From JAKOWB01 sp038363005 (lineage in GTDB: Bacteria > Pseudomonadota > Alphaproteobacteria > Kiloniellales > JACOMY01), in assembly GCA_038363005.1 (NCBI GenBank), contig JBBQBI010000002.1, positions 248,001-312,000 of the forward strand: a stretch of 64,000 nucleotides of DNA, written 5' to 3'. How positions within the stretch are numbered: the stretch's first letter is position 1; every line of letters begins with the position of its first letter. Made by a program: the position numbers and the translations under genes. Of this stretch, positions 34,636 through 44,054 are shown in pieces. Under the pieces are notes generated by a model. It did no database searches and was not told the origin of the DNA. It was given only the letters and a program-made list of their open reading frames with translations.

Positions 34636-35526
34636 TTGCACCTCGCGATCCGCCCGCTGCACCTGCTGCTGTTCCTCGGCATCGTCACGATCTGGGGCTT
34701 CAGCTTCATCGTGACCAAGATGGGCGTGCAGGAAATGCCGCCGCTGTTCTTCATCGCCCTGCGTTTCGCGCTGGTGGCGGCGATCCTGGTGCCCTTCGTG
34801 CCGCGACCCAAGGGACACTGGCGGCAGATCCTGCTGATCTCGACGACCCTTGGGCTGTTGCACTTCTCCTGCATGTTCGTCGCGCTGGTGCGCACGCCGG
34901 CCGGCACTACGGCGCTGCTGGCGCAGCTGCAGGTGCCCTTCGCGGCGCTGCTGGCAGCGGTGTTTTTGGGCGACAAGCTGGGCTGGCGGCGGGCACTGGG
35001 CATGGCGCTGGCCTTCGCCGGCGCCGGCGTGGTGCTGGGCACGCCCTCCTTCGCCTCGCCCTGGTGGTCGGACATGCTGGCCGCCCTCGCCGGGCTCTTC
35101 TGGGCGATCTCCGCCGTGCAGATCAAGTCGCTGGGCGGCGGCGTGCCGGCCGCCAGCATCAACGCCTGGGTGGCGGTGCTGGCCGTGCCGCAGCTCCTCG
35201 TCGCCTCGCTGATCCTGGAAGACGGGCAATGGACGGCGCTGGCCGGCATGAGCTGGCGCCTGGCCTTCGCGCTGTTCTACAACTCGGCGCTCATCGTCGT
35301 GGTGGGCTATGGTACCTGGTACCGGCTGCTGAAAATCTACGACGTGAACCAGGCCATGCCCTTCATGCTGCTCATGCCACCCATCGCGCTGCTGTCCGGC
35401 GCCCTGATCCTGGGCGAGCCGCTGACCTGGAGCCTGGTGATCGGCGGACTGGTCACCATCGTCGGCGTCGCCATCATCCTGGTGCGCCGACCGCGCCTGG
35501 TGGAGCCCGGTGCCGAACGCGTCTGA
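34636..35526 (+). CDS. EamA/DMT family permease (PecM/YdcZ-like)
   Basis: 296 aa with ten membrane helices: LLLFLGIVTIWGFSFIVTK opens the first EamA unit and GALILGEPLTWSLVIGGLVT ends the second. The best start is TTG at 34636, with GAGGAG 8 bases ahead; an in-frame GTG at 34618 has its Shine-Dalgarno too close. It differs in its motifs (LVRTPAGTTALLAQLQVPFAA) from the three tandem EamA genes and from RarD, so it belongs to another DMT branch. The next gene overlaps its end by 17 bp. Confidence 0.85.
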   Translation: MHLAIRPLHLLLFLGIVTIWGFSFIVTKMGVQEMPPLFFIALRFALVAAILVPFVPRPKGHWRQILLISTTLGLLHFSCMFVALVRTPAGTTALLAQLQVPFAALLAAVFLGDKLGWRRALGMALAFAGAGVVLGTPSFASPWWSDMLAALAGLFWAISAVQIKSLGGGVPAASINAWVAVLAVPQLLVASLILEDGQWTALAGMSWRLAFALFYNSALIVVVGYGTWYRLLKIYDVNQAMPFMLLMPPIALLSGALILGEPLTWSLVIGGLVTIVGVAIILVRRPRLVEPGAERV

Positions 35527-36172
35527 ACAGGGCACCTGGCGGGCCTGGCGCCGGGTTGGCGTCGCCACCGGCGTGGCGCTGCTGCTGCTGTTAGCCCTGG
35601 GGCTGTTGCTGGCGCTGGCACCGGACGGCGTCAGCGTGACCACGCTGCAGGCGGCCGAGCGCGCCGCCGACAAGGCCGCCGTGGTGGCCGGCGTCAACGC
35701 CGGGCCAGGCTGGGCCGTGGCTTATTTCATTCTCGATAGCCTCTTCGCGCTGACCTACATGGCGCTCTACCTCGCGCTGCGCCGCGCGCTGGGCGGGCCG
35801 GTCGCCGGCCTGGCGCTGGCCGGCGGCTGGCTGAAGGGCACCGCCGACCTGGTGGAGAACGGTGTCACCCTGGTCGCCGCCTGGGGCGCACTGGAGGGCA
35901 TGCCCTGGAGCGAGCCGGCGGTCGGCCTGCTGGTCGGCGCCGCGCAGCTGAAGCGGCTGGGTGGCGCCATCGCCGGGATCGGCTTCGCCTGTGCCCTGCC
36001 GCCGGAAACACCGCTGGCCTTCCCGCTGCGCCTGCTGCTGCTGCTCGGCGGGGTCGCCGCGCTGCTCGGCTATTTCATTCCGCTGCTGGGGCAGGCGCAC
36101 GCGCTGCTGCTGTTCCTCACCTTGCCGCTGCTGCTATGGGTGGCGCGGCAGGAGATGCGCCGTGCAGCTTGA
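35510..36172 (+). CDS. Uncharacterised integral membrane protein
   Basis: 220 aa with about five or six hydrophobic segments (GVALLLLLALGLLLALA, WAVAYFILDSLFALTYMALYLAL, LRLLLLLGGVAALLGYF, ALLLFLTLPLLLWVA). Start GTG at 35510 inside the end of the EamA gene; the amidase GTG at 36162 overlaps its own end, so the genes are tightly coupled. LKGTADLVENGVTLVAAW is a polar stretch between helices. No family was recognised. Confidence 0.7.
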   Translation: MPNASEQGTWRAWRRVGVATGVALLLLLALGLLLALAPDGVSVTTLQAAERAADKAAVVAGVNAGPGWAVAYFILDSLFALTYMALYLALRRALGGPVAGLALAGGWLKGTADLVENGVTLVAAWGALEGMPWSEPAVGLLVGAAQLKRLGGAIAGIGFACALPPETPLAFPLRLLLLLGGVAALLGYFIPLLGQAHALLLFLTLPLLLWVARQEMRRAA

Positions 36173-36842
36173 AGAACGCCCCTCGCCCAACCACAACGAC
36201 CGCCGCGGCCGGCCTATCGATCTGCTGGTGCTGCACTACACCGGCATGGACAGCGCCGAGGCGGCGCTGGACCGCCTCTGCGATCCCGCCGCCGAGGTCA
36301 GCGCGCACTACCTGGTGGAGGAGGACGGCCGCCTGTGGCGCCTGGTGCCGGACGAGCGCCGCGCCTGGCACGCCGGGCGCGCCTTCTGGGCCGGCGAGAG
36401 CGACGTCAACGCGCGCTCGATCGGGGTCGAGATCGTCAATCCCGGGCACGAGCTCGGCTACCGCGATTTTCCGCCCGAGCAGATGGAGACGGTGATCGCG
36501 CTCTGCCGCGCGCTCGTCGCCCGCCATCGCATCCCGGCGGCGCGTGTGGTGGCGCACAGCGACGTCGCGCCGCTGCGCAAGCAGGACCCGGGCGAACGCT
36601 TCCCCTGGCCGGCGTTGGCCGGCGCTGGGGTTGGCCTTTGGCCGCCACCGCTGGCGCCGCTGGTGCCCGACGCGGCGCAAGTGAAGCGTGACCTCGCCGC
36701 CTTTGGCTATGGCTACCTGGAGGAGGACTTCGCCGCCGTGCTGACCGCCGTGCAGCGCCGCTTCCGCCGCGCCCGCGTCGATGGGCAGCTGGACGGCGAG
36801 ACCGCGGCCGTCGCCCACTGGCTGGGGCGCCATGGCCGCTAG
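36162..36842 (+). CDS. N-acetylmuramoyl-L-alanine amidase, AmpD/AmiD type
   Basis: 226 aa from GTG 36162 (CAGGAGATGCGCC upstream). The amidase_2 fold shows its zinc ligands: His in LLVLHYTGM, and His with a following Asp in VVAHSDVAPLRKQDPG; AHYLVEEDGRLWRLVPD and ARSIGVEIVNPG are family motifs. Residues about 160-222 form a C-terminal peptidoglycan-binding domain (KRDLAAFGYGYLEED and AVQRRFRRARVDGQLDGET). It cleaves the bond between MurNAc and L-Ala in wall recycling or remodelling. No signal peptide, so cytoplasmic AmpD-like recycling is favoured, although the extra domain is more like AmiD. Confidence 0.88.
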   Translation: MQLEERPSPNHNDRRGRPIDLLVLHYTGMDSAEAALDRLCDPAAEVSAHYLVEEDGRLWRLVPDERRAWHAGRAFWAGESDVNARSIGVEIVNPGHELGYRDFPPEQMETVIALCRALVARHRIPAARVVAHSDVAPLRKQDPGERFPWPALAGAGVGLWPPPLAPLVPDAAQVKRDLAAFGYGYLEEDFAAVLTAVQRRFRRARVDGQLDGETAAVAHWLGRHGR

Positions 36843-37941
36843 GGCCGGCAGTCCGCCGGCGCTGCCGGACGCGACCCTGGCGACAGGTTTCCTGCCCGGA
36901 CTGCATGCCCTGCGCGGCCTCGCCGCGCTGTGGGTGGTGCTGTTTCATCTCGTCGTCCTGCTGCCGCTGGCGGGCGATGACAACGTCATGCTAAGGCTGG
37001 TCCGCCGTGGGCCGCTGGCGGTCGACTTTTTCTTCGTGATGAGCGGCTACATCATCGCGCGCCGCTATGGCGGGGCGCGGGGCTGGACAGCCGGCCACTA
37101 CCTGGACTTCCTGACCCGGCGCCTGGCCAGGGTCTATCCGCTGCACCTCTTCATGCTGCTCTGTACCCTGGGGTTGCTGGCGCTGGCAGCCAGCGCCAAG
37201 GCGCCGGCGCTCGCGGCGCTCAATCCGCCCGGCGAGGTGCTGCGCCACCTGCTGCTGGTGCAGGCCTGGGGCCACTACGGCCGCACCCTCAACTTCCCGG
37301 CCTGGGCGATCAGCGTGGAGTGGCTGCTCTATCTGGGCTTTCCCCTGCTGGCGCTGCCCTTCGCGCGGACCAAGCGTGCCTGGGCCTTGGGCGCGCTGCT
37401 GCTGCTCTGCGTCGCCCGCCTGCTGTGGGTCGCGGACTACGATCCGCAGCGCCGGCCAAGTCCCGACAACTGGGCGCCGCTGATCGGTGGCAGCATCGGC
37501 TTCGGTTGCGGCCTGGCGCTGGAGCGCCTGCTGCGCGATAGCCCGCCGCGGTGGTTGGCCCCACTCGGCTGGTGCGCTGGGCTGGCGCTGCCCGTAGCGC
37601 TGCTGCTGTCGGCATCGGACTGGCCGGTCTTCCTGCTGTTCCTGCCCTTGACCGTCGCGGCGACACTGCGGCCCTTGCCGGGCTGTCCGGACCGCCTGGC
37701 GCGGGTCGCCGGTGACCTGTCCTATCCGCTGTACATGGTGCACGCCGTGGTGATCCTGGGCTTCAGCCATGCCCTGCTGGAGCGCTTTCCGGCGCTGCGG
37801 TCCGGAGCGGGCCTGCTGGGCCTGGCGGCGGGGCTGCTGGCGCTCTGCCTGCTGCTGGCCTGGCGTGCGCAGCGCCGGATCGAGCAGCCGGCGCGGCACT
37901 GGCTGCTGCGGCGGCTTGACAGGCCGACGACGGGGGCCTAG
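36832..37941 (+). CDS. Acyltransferase family 3 membrane protein
   Basis: 369 aa with ten or so helices. Family signature FLPGLHALRGLAALWVVLFH places the catalytic His at the end of helix 1, and FFFVMSGYIIARRYG and SYPLYMVHAVVILGF follow. Members O-acetylate or O-succinylate surface glycans and lipids. The ATG at 36832 overlaps the amidase end by 11 bp, implying co-translation; an envelope-modification pairing with the wall amidase is plausible. rnpB begins just after the stop. Confidence 0.88.
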   Translation: MAARAGSPPALPDATLATGFLPGLHALRGLAALWVVLFHLVVLLPLAGDDNVMLRLVRRGPLAVDFFFVMSGYIIARRYGGARGWTAGHYLDFLTRRLARVYPLHLFMLLCTLGLLALAASAKAPALAALNPPGEVLRHLLLVQAWGHYGRTLNFPAWAISVEWLLYLGFPLLALPFARTKRAWALGALLLLCVARLLWVADYDPQRRPSPDNWAPLIGGSIGFGCGLALERLLRDSPPRWLAPLGWCAGLALPVALLLSASDWPVFLLFLPLTVAATLRPLPGCPDRLARVAGDLSYPLYMVHAVVILGFSHALLERFPALRSGAGLLGLAAGLLALCLLLAWRAQRRIEQPARHWLLRRLDRPTTGA

Positions 37942-37953
37942 CTCCAGCCCCGC

Positions 37954-38352
<399 letters not shown>

Positions 38353-38374
38353 GCTCTATTTTCCGGACAGCGAA

Positions 38375-38404
38375 AAGGGCGCGGAAGCGAGCTTCCGCGC
38401 CCTT
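38375..38404. terminator. Bidirectional hairpin terminator between rnpB and the potD-like gene
   Basis: A 14-bp perfect palindrome AAGGGCGCGGAAGC / GCTTCCGCGCCCTT with a 2-base centre, 22 bp past rnpB and 20 bp past the stop of the minus-strand binding-protein gene. It serves both converging transcripts, though T runs are short. Confidence 0.7.
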
Positions 38405-38423
38405 CGTCGTCAGCCAAGCAAAC

Positions 38424-39536
38424 TTAGATGCCGGCCTTGACCTCTTCGAAGATCGCCTGCAGCTCGTCCAGCCGGGTGTTCTCGCGCGAGAAGACCGCGG
38501 TGTTGAACATCTCGGTCGGATCCTGCGGCAGGCCCAGGGTCTCCAGCACCGCCGGGTCGACGCCGGCCAGCGCCTTCTTGTTGGAGTGGCCGTAGCCGTA
38601 CTCGGTGATCAGCCACTCGCCGGCTTCCGGCGAGATGATGGCGTCGATCAGCTCGTGCGCCAGGTCGACGTGCTTCGACTGCGACGAGAGCACCAGGCCG
38701 CAGCACCAGGCCAGGATGCCTTCCTTCGGCTTGGCATAGGCCACCGGCACGCCGGCGTTACGCAGTGCCACGACCGAGGAGTTCCAGGCCGAGGAGGCCA
38801 CGACCTCGCCCGATGCCATGGCCTGCTCCAGCGCCGTGGTGTCGTTCCAGTAGAAGCGCAGCAGCGGCTTCTGCTTCTTCAGCAACGCCCGCACCTCGTC
38901 GAGCTGCGCGTCACTCAGTTCATAGGGGTTCTCGGCGCCGATCAGCAGGCCGCAGATCACGCCGGTGTCGGTGATGTCCTCGCCGATGGAGAGGCGACCG
39001 GCATAGCGCTCGTCCCACAGCATGGTCCAGGACTCTTCCTTGCCCTGCAGGTCGACGATGTCGGGGCGGTAGATCACCGAGGTGTTGCCCCAGTCGACCG
39101 GCGCGAACCACTGCTTGCCGTCATCGTTGGCACCGTTGATCTTGGTCAGCGGCTCCACCAGGTCGCCCCAGTTGCTGAGCCGGCTGGTGTCAAAAGCCTG
39201 GATGACGCCGGCTTCGCGCCAGCGACGGGTGCGGGCCGAGCAGGGGTGGATCACGTCGGCCTCGAAGCCGGCGCGCAGCTTCTGCAGCGCCTCTTCCTCG
39301 TCGGCGAACAGCGCGGTGCCCGGGGGGCCGCCTTCCTTCGACACGTAGCTCGGGAAGAACTCTGGCAGGTCATAGCCCGACCAGGTGAAGTAGGTCGCGT
39401 CGCCAGCGGCGGCACGGGCCTGGCGGCCGATCGGCATCATGGAGAAGGCCAGTCCGGCCGCCGCCATCATCTTGCCCAGGTCACGGCGGCTGATCTTGCC
39501 GCGGGCGAGATCGTCACGAATCTGGTTGCGCTTCAT
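38424..39536 (-). CDS. Polyamine-type ABC transporter substrate-binding protein (PotD/PotF-like)
   Basis: 370 aa, with a twin-arginine-like leader (KISRRDLGKMMAAAGLAFSM then ARA-A), so probable Tat export to the periplasm. Solute-binding family 1 text follows: TYFTWSGYDLPEFFPSYVSK, ADVIHPCSARTRRWREAGVI, WFAPVDWGNTSVIYR and DITDTGVICGLLIGAENPYELS. Such proteins bind putrescine or spermidine, or in some branches other amines or organic sulfonates. It is divergent from the permease/ATPase genes, which sit 283 bp away on the other strand. Good Shine-Dalgarno AAGGAGGCTTAAGAGCA on the minus strand. Confidence 0.9.
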   Translation of the reverse strand: MKRNQIRDDLARGKISRRDLGKMMAAAGLAFSMMPIGRQARAAAGDATYFTWSGYDLPEFFPSYVSKEGGPPGTALFADEEEALQKLRAGFEADVIHPCSARTRRWREAGVIQAFDTSRLSNWGDLVEPLTKINGANDDGKQWFAPVDWGNTSVIYRPDIVDLQGKEESWTMLWDERYAGRLSIGEDITDTGVICGLLIGAENPYELSDAQLDEVRALLKKQKPLLRFYWNDTTALEQAMASGEVVASSAWNSSVVALRNAGVPVAYAKPKEGILAWCCGLVLSSQSKHVDLAHELIDAIISPEAGEWLITEYGYGHSNKKALAGVDPAVLETLGLPQDPTEMFNTAVFSRENTRLDELQAIFEEVKAGI

Positions 39537-39747
39537 TGCTCTTAAGCCTCCTTAGCGTTGCTTGTTTTATGAGCCTGCAGCTCGTGATACGCGGCGCGCG
39601 CCCTGTCATAGCCATCGCGGGATGAGGCGCAGGTGCCTCGCCGAGACTGGACCGCCGTCTGTGCAACGTCCCAAGACTGGCGTAGCCGGGGAGCCTTTGG
39701 CAACTCTCCACTTGTGCGACTGCGAAAAGCCAGGGACCATGAAGCTT

Positions 39748-39767
39748 ATTCGGATTGCCATCCGAAT
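39748..39767. promoter_or_regulatory. Palindromic operator candidate in the divergent pot promoter region
   Basis: ATTCGGAT TGCC ATCCGAAT, 8-bp perfect arms around 4 bases, ends 52 bp before the permease start. Spacing and symmetry suit a dimeric regulator; no cognate regulator gene is adjacent. Confidence 0.5.
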
Positions 39768-39819
39768 TCAACCTTGTTAAACAGTCGTTCAACAAACAAC
39801 GGCGGGTGAAGCAGGCACA

Positions 39820-40743
39820 ATGGCCAGCGCCGGGGGGCAGGGGAACTCAGTATCGCGTTGGTGGGGGCGCCGAATGCGCTCCGACAACGCGCGCGGCTAC
39901 GCGCTGCTGTCGCCGACTTTCTTCAGCGTGCTGCTGATGATGGCGCTGCCACTGATCGCCGTCTTTGTGCTGTCGTTCTGGACCCAGAAGGGGTTCAAGA
40001 TCGATACCGCCTTCACCACGGCGAACTACGAAACCTTCTTAAACTACAGCGAAAAGCCGATCTACCTGACCTTGACGCTGCGCTCGTTGGAAATGAGCCT
40101 GACCGCCACCATCGTGGTGCTGTTGCTGGCCTTTCCCATGGCCTACTTCCTCGCCTTCCGGGTGACCAAGCGCAAGGTGCTGTGGCTGATCCTCATCACT
40201 GTGCCCTTCTGGACCAGCTATTTGCTGCGGGTGTTCTCCTGGAAGCTGATCCTGGGCTACGACGGCGTCATCAACACCGGGCTGAAATCGCTCGGCCTGA
40301 TCGACGAGCCGCTGACTTTCCTGCTGTACAACAAGCTGGCGGTGACCATCACGCTGGCGCACTCCTGGGTCGCCTTCGCTGTGCTGCCGATCTACGTCTC
40401 GCTGGAGAAGATCGACCGCTCGCTGCTGGAGGCCGCCGCCGACCTGGGCGACAGTCCCTTCCGCCGCTTCTGGCGGGTCACCTTCCCGCTGGCGCTGCCG
40501 GGGCTGATCTCCGCCGGCCTGCTGGTGTTCATTCCCACGGTCGGCGACTACGTCACGCCGTCGCTGGTCGGCGGCACCGACGGCATCATGATCGGCAGCA
40601 TCATCCAGACGCTGTTCGGCAAGGTGAACAACGCCCCGCTGGGCGCCGCCACCTCGGTCATGATGATGACCATCGTCACGCTGCTGGTCTGCCTGTTCCT
40701 GGGTGGCGTGCAGGTGCTGAAGAAGCTGTCGGCGAGGGTTTGA
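39820..40743 (+). CDS. Polyamine-type ABC transporter permease 1 (PotB-like)
   Basis: 307 aa, six membrane helices. The permease EAA loop is seen as LLEAAADLGDSPFRRFWRVT followed by PLALPGLISAGLLV, which docks onto the ATPase. GDYVTPSLVGGTDGIMIGS is a PotB-type region. It has an N-terminal cytoplasmic tail of about 25 residues if the ATG at 39820 is used (no good Shine-Dalgarno), and an in-frame ATG at 39874 (MRSDNARGYAL) is an alternative. First gene of the permease-permease-ATPase operon; 4 bp to the next gene. Confidence 0.9.
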   Translation: MASAGGQGNSVSRWWGRRMRSDNARGYALLSPTFFSVLLMMALPLIAVFVLSFWTQKGFKIDTAFTTANYETFLNYSEKPIYLTLTLRSLEMSLTATIVVLLLAFPMAYFLAFRVTKRKVLWLILITVPFWTSYLLRVFSWKLILGYDGVINTGLKSLGLIDEPLTFLLYNKLAVTITLAHSWVAFAVLPIYVSLEKIDRSLLEAAADLGDSPFRRFWRVTFPLALPGLISAGLLVFIPTVGDYVTPSLVGGTDGIMIGSIIQTLFGKVNNAPLGAATSVMMMTIVTLLVCLFLGGVQVLKKLSARV

Positions 40744-40747
40744 CGCA

Positions 40748-41548
40748 ATGCGGATGCGCGGCCTGCCCCTGTTCGTCTACGCTATCCTGTTCCTGGTCTT
40801 CATCTACGTGCCGGTCCTGCTGCTGCCGCTGTTCTCGCTGAACGACGGCCAGTACGTCGCCTTCCCGATCAAGGCGCTGACCTTCAAGTGGTACGGCGAG
40901 ATGTTCGACGCCTCCCAGCTGCAGCGCGCCCTGATGAACTCGGTCAAGGTCGGCATCGCGGTCGCCATCGTCTCCACGCTGTTCGGCATGCTGGCGTCGC
41001 TGTCCTTCACCCGCTACAAGCTGCGCGCCAAGACGGCGCTCAACGGTTTCATCCTGCTGCCGCTGGTGATCCCCTCGATCATCCTGGGCATCGCGCTGCT
41101 GGTCATCCTGCGCCAGTTCCTCGATGCCTCGCTGTCGCTCTGGACCGTCGGCGCGGCGCACGTGCTGATCTGTACGCCCTTCGCCATGCTGGTGCTGATC
41201 GCCCGCCTCGAGGGCTTCGACCGCAGCCTGGAGGAAGCTTCGCTCGACCTCGGCGAGAACCGCTTCATGACCTTCTTCCGCGTCACCCTGCCGCTGGCGC
41301 TGCCCGGCGTGGTGTCCAGCGTGCTGATTTCCTTCACCACCTCGTTCGACGAGTTCGTGCTGGCCTTCTTCCTCTCCTCGTCGGAGCCGACCTTGCCGCT
41401 CTACATCTACGGTCAGCTGCGCTTCCCGCAGAAGCTGCCGCAGGTCCTGGCGCTGGGGTCCTGCATCATCGCGGTGTCGTTCATACTGATCGCCTTCGCG
41501 GAGTGGTACCGGCGCCGCGGCCTGGCCACCACACCGGCCAAGGCCTAG
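40748..41548 (+). CDS. Polyamine-type ABC transporter permease 2 (PotC-like)
   Basis: 266 aa with six helices. FIYVPVLLLPLFSLNDGQYV is the PotC-type N terminus. The EAA loop is seen as LEEASLDLGENRFMTFFRVTL with PLALPGVVSSVLISF, and TSFDEFVLAFFLSSSEPTLP is typical of the second permease. It pairs with permease 1 to form the pore. Directly follows permease 1 and precedes the ATPase by 26 bp. Confidence 0.92.
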   Translation: MRMRGLPLFVYAILFLVFIYVPVLLLPLFSLNDGQYVAFPIKALTFKWYGEMFDASQLQRALMNSVKVGIAVAIVSTLFGMLASLSFTRYKLRAKTALNGFILLPLVIPSIILGIALLVILRQFLDASLSLWTVGAAHVLICTPFAMLVLIARLEGFDRSLEEASLDLGENRFMTFFRVTLPLALPGVVSSVLISFTTSFDEFVLAFFLSSSEPTLPLYIYGQLRFPQKLPQVLALGSCIIAVSFILIAFAEWYRRRGLATTPAKA

Positions 41549-41574
41549 GCCAAGACAGAATTGGGACCCCAGTG

Positions 41575-42651
41575 ATGGCACGCGCCGACTACATCTCGAT
41601 CATGGGCGTCAGCAAGCTGTTCGGCAGCGTTGCCGCGGTCGACGACGTCACCCTGGACATCCAGCAGGGCGAATTCTTCTCGCTGCTCGGTCCCTCGGGC
41701 TGCGGCAAGACCACCCTGCTGCGCATGCTGGCCGGCTTCGAGCGGCCGACCATGGGCAGCATCGACCTGGACGGCGAGTCGCTGATCGACCGCCCGGCGC
41801 ACCTGCGCCCGACCAACATGGTGTTCCAGAGCTACGCCATCTTCCCGCACCTCAACGTGCGGGCCAACATCGCCTATGGCCTGCGCAAGGCGCGGCTGCC
41901 GCGCAGCGAGCTGCGCGCCCGGGTCGAGCAGGCGCTGGAGCTGGTCAAGCTGACCGGCCTGGGCGACCGCGAGACCGGGCAGCTTTCCGGCGGCCAGAAG
42001 CAGCGTGTCGCGCTGGCCCGCGCGCTGATCAAGCGCCCCAAGGTGCTGCTGCTGGACGAGCCGCTGTCGGCGCTCGACAAGAAGCTGCGCGAGGAGATGC
42101 AGATCGAGCTGCGGCTGCTGCAGCAGACCGTCGGCATCACCTTCGTCTTCGTCACCCACGACCAGGAAGAAGCCCTCACCATGTCGGACCGCATCGCGGT
42201 CATGAGCCATGGCAAGGTGCTGCAGGTGGCCTCGCCCAGCGAGCTCTACGAGCGGCCGAACTGCATCACCGTGGCCGGCTTCATCGGCCAGATGAACTTC
42301 CTGCCGGCGCGGGTGACCCAGGCCGACGGCGACAACGTCGCGCTGGACGTCGCCGGCTTCGGCCCCGCGCAGGCGACCGGCGGCAGCGGCCTGTCGACCG
42401 GCGGCGAGGTCACCGTGGCGCTGCGGCCGGAGAAACTGAAGCTCGGCAATGCCGCCAGCGGCCTGAACAACTCCATGCAGGCGACGATCGAGGCGGTGGC
42501 CTATTTCGGCGACCGCGTCCATGTGCACCTGCGCAACCCGGCGGTCGAAAAGCCCATGCTGGTGACCGCGCCGACCGACGCGACCTTCACTCGCGGCCAC
42601 CAGATCACCGTCGGCTGGGCGCCCGATGCGGCGGTGCTGCTGAGCGCCTAG
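41575..42651 (+). CDS. Polyamine-type ABC transporter ATPase (PotA-like)
   Basis: 358 aa. Walker A GPSGCGKT (39-46), signature LSGGQKQRVALARAL (137-151), Walker B LLLDEP (158-163) and the switch His in FVTHDQEEAL. The C-terminal TOBE/OB domain (about 265-355) includes VALRPEKLKLG. It energises import through the two permeases above. The start at 41575 was chosen because the long frame upstream overlaps the permease gene. Its stop overlaps the end of the convergent threonine aldolase by 4 bp. Confidence 0.95.
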   Translation: MARADYISIMGVSKLFGSVAAVDDVTLDIQQGEFFSLLGPSGCGKTTLLRMLAGFERPTMGSIDLDGESLIDRPAHLRPTNMVFQSYAIFPHLNVRANIAYGLRKARLPRSELRARVEQALELVKLTGLGDRETGQLSGGQKQRVALARALIKRPKVLLLDEPLSALDKKLREEMQIELRLLQQTVGITFVFVTHDQEEALTMSDRIAVMSHGKVLQVASPSELYERPNCITVAGFIGQMNFLPARVTQADGDNVALDVAGFGPAQATGGSGLSTGGEVTVALRPEKLKLGNAASGLNNSMQATIEAVAYFGDRVHVHLRNPAVEKPMLVTAPTDATFTRGHQITVGWAPDAAVLLSA

Positions 42652-43676
42652 GCCGGTCCGGTCGCGGCCAGCGCGGCGAGGAAGGCCTCGACATCCTCAG
42701 CCCGGGTGTCAAAGGCGGTGACCAGGCGCCAGGCGTCCTGCCCCAAGGCCTCCCAATCATAGAAGGCGAAGCCCTGGCGCTGCAGCGACTCGGCGGCGGC
42801 GCGCGGGATGCGCACGAAAAGCTCGTTGGCCTGCACCGGATGGAACAGGTGGCAGCCCTGCGCCGTCAGCCCGGCCGCCAGGCGCTGCGCCATGGCGTTG
42901 GCGTGGCGTGCGTTGCCAAGCCAGAGGTCATCGGCCAGGTAGGCCTCGAGCTGCGCCGAGACCAACCGCATCTTCGACAGCAGATGGCCGCCGCGCTTGC
43001 GCCGGAAAGCCATCTCCTCGGCCTTCTCCGGGTGGAACAGCACCACGGCCTCGGCCGCCAAGCAGCCGTTCTTGGTGGCGCCGAAGGACAGCACGTCGAC
43101 ACCGGCCTTCCAGGTCAGCTCGGCCGGCGTGCAGCCAAGGCTGACCAGGGCGTTGGCGAAGCGGGCGCCGTCCATGTGAAGCACCATCTTGTGGGCCTTG
43201 GCACAGGCGGCCAGCGCCGCCACCTCGCCCGGCTGATAAATCGTGCCGCACTCGCTGGCCTGGGTGATCGAGATGGCGGCCGGCTGCACCGAATGCACGA
43301 AGCCCTCGCCATGGATCTTCGACTCGACGCCGGCCGGCGTGATCCGGCCGTGCTCGCCCGGCACGCAGACCAGCTTGGCACCGCCGGTGAAGAGCTCCGG
43401 CGCGCCGCACTCGTCGACGTTGATGTGCGCCTCGGGGTGGCAGTAGATCGCGCCCCAGGGCGGCACGAAGCTGGACAGCGCGATGACATTGGCGGCCGAG
43501 CCGGTGAGCACCGGGAAGACCTTCACCGCGCGCTCGAAGATTTCCGACAACCGCGCCTCGACCCGCTGGCTCCAGGGGTCGGCGCCGTAGGAGCCGACCT
43601 GGCCGGCGTTGGCCTTGGCGATGGCGGCCAGGATGCGCGCGTCGGCGCCGGTGACGTTGTCGGAACGGAAGTCCAT
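42648..43676 (-). CDS. ltaE: Low-specificity L-threonine aldolase family protein
   Basis: 342 aa PLP enzyme of the beta-eliminating lyase/threonine aldolase fold, cleaving L-threonine (or allo-threonine) to glycine and acetaldehyde. DFRSDNVTGADARIL is the family N terminus. LHMDGARFANALVSLG carries the cofactor-contacting Asp, and SFGATKNG the Lys that forms the internal aldimine (about residue 207). RRKRGGHLLSKMRLVSAQL completes the pattern. A short membrane-protein gene lies just upstream on the same strand (15-bp gap), so the two may be co-transcribed. Confidence 0.9.
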   Translation of the reverse strand: MDFRSDNVTGADARILAAIAKANAGQVGSYGADPWSQRVEARLSEIFERAVKVFPVLTGSAANVIALSSFVPPWGAIYCHPEAHINVDECGAPELFTGGAKLVCVPGEHGRITPAGVESKIHGEGFVHSVQPAAISITQASECGTIYQPGEVAALAACAKAHKMVLHMDGARFANALVSLGCTPAELTWKAGVDVLSFGATKNGCLAAEAVVLFHPEKAEEMAFRRKRGGHLLSKMRLVSAQLEAYLADDLWLGNARHANAMAQRLAAGLTAQGCHLFHPVQANELFVRIPRAAAESLQRQGFAFYDWEALGQDAWRLVTAFDTRAEDVEAFLAALAATGPA

Positions 43677-43691
43677 GGGGCTCGTGTCCTG

Positions 43692-44054
43692 CTATTGCGC
43701 GGGCGTGGTTTCGACGGCGATCACCCGGCCGGTGACCTTGCGCGTCGCCTCGTCGACGATGGCGAGCTGTCGGCAGTCGGCGGCGCCGTCGAGGCGGAGG
43801 TAGAGCTTGCCGTCGGCCGACCAGGCGTCGGCGATCCAGCAGCCGGCCGGCACCGGCACCTCGATCACGCCGATCTCGCCGCCCGGCGCCGGCTTGGCCA
43901 GGCGCTGCACGATGGTGGTCACCACCACGACGAAGCCGATGATGATGATGGCGCCCAGCGCGATGACCGCCAGCTTGATGCCGCGGTGCCGGCCGCCGCG
44001 CGCCTTTGCGACGGCAGGCTTGGCCGGGGCGCGCTCTGTGCTAGGAGAGGGCAT
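43692..44054 (-). CDS. Small single-pass membrane protein of unknown function
   Basis: 120 aa: a basic, Pro/Ala-rich cytoplasmic N terminus (about residues 1-27), one transmembrane helix (LAVIALGAIIIIGFVVVVTTIV), then a periplasmic part of about 65 residues with two Cys (GCWIADAW and ADCRQLAI) that could form a disulfide. The text GRVIAVET resembles conserved endings of small alphaproteobacterial membrane proteins, but no family is named. The ATG shares two bases with the rluD-type start on the other strand (44052-44055); no strong ribosome site lies upstream. Confidence 0.65.
   Translation of the reverse strand: MPSPSTERAPAKPAVAKARGGRHRGIKLAVIALGAIIIIGFVVVVTTIVQRLAKPAPGGEIGVIEVPVPAGCWIADAWSADGKLYLRLDGAADCRQLAIVDEATRKVTGRVIAVETTPAQ

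Noticed and set aside
40888..41574. N-terminal extension of the PotA-like ATPase into the permease gene
   Set aside because: The in-frame extension overlaps a clear permease in another frame, and the ATPase family begins at MARADYISIMGVSKLFG.
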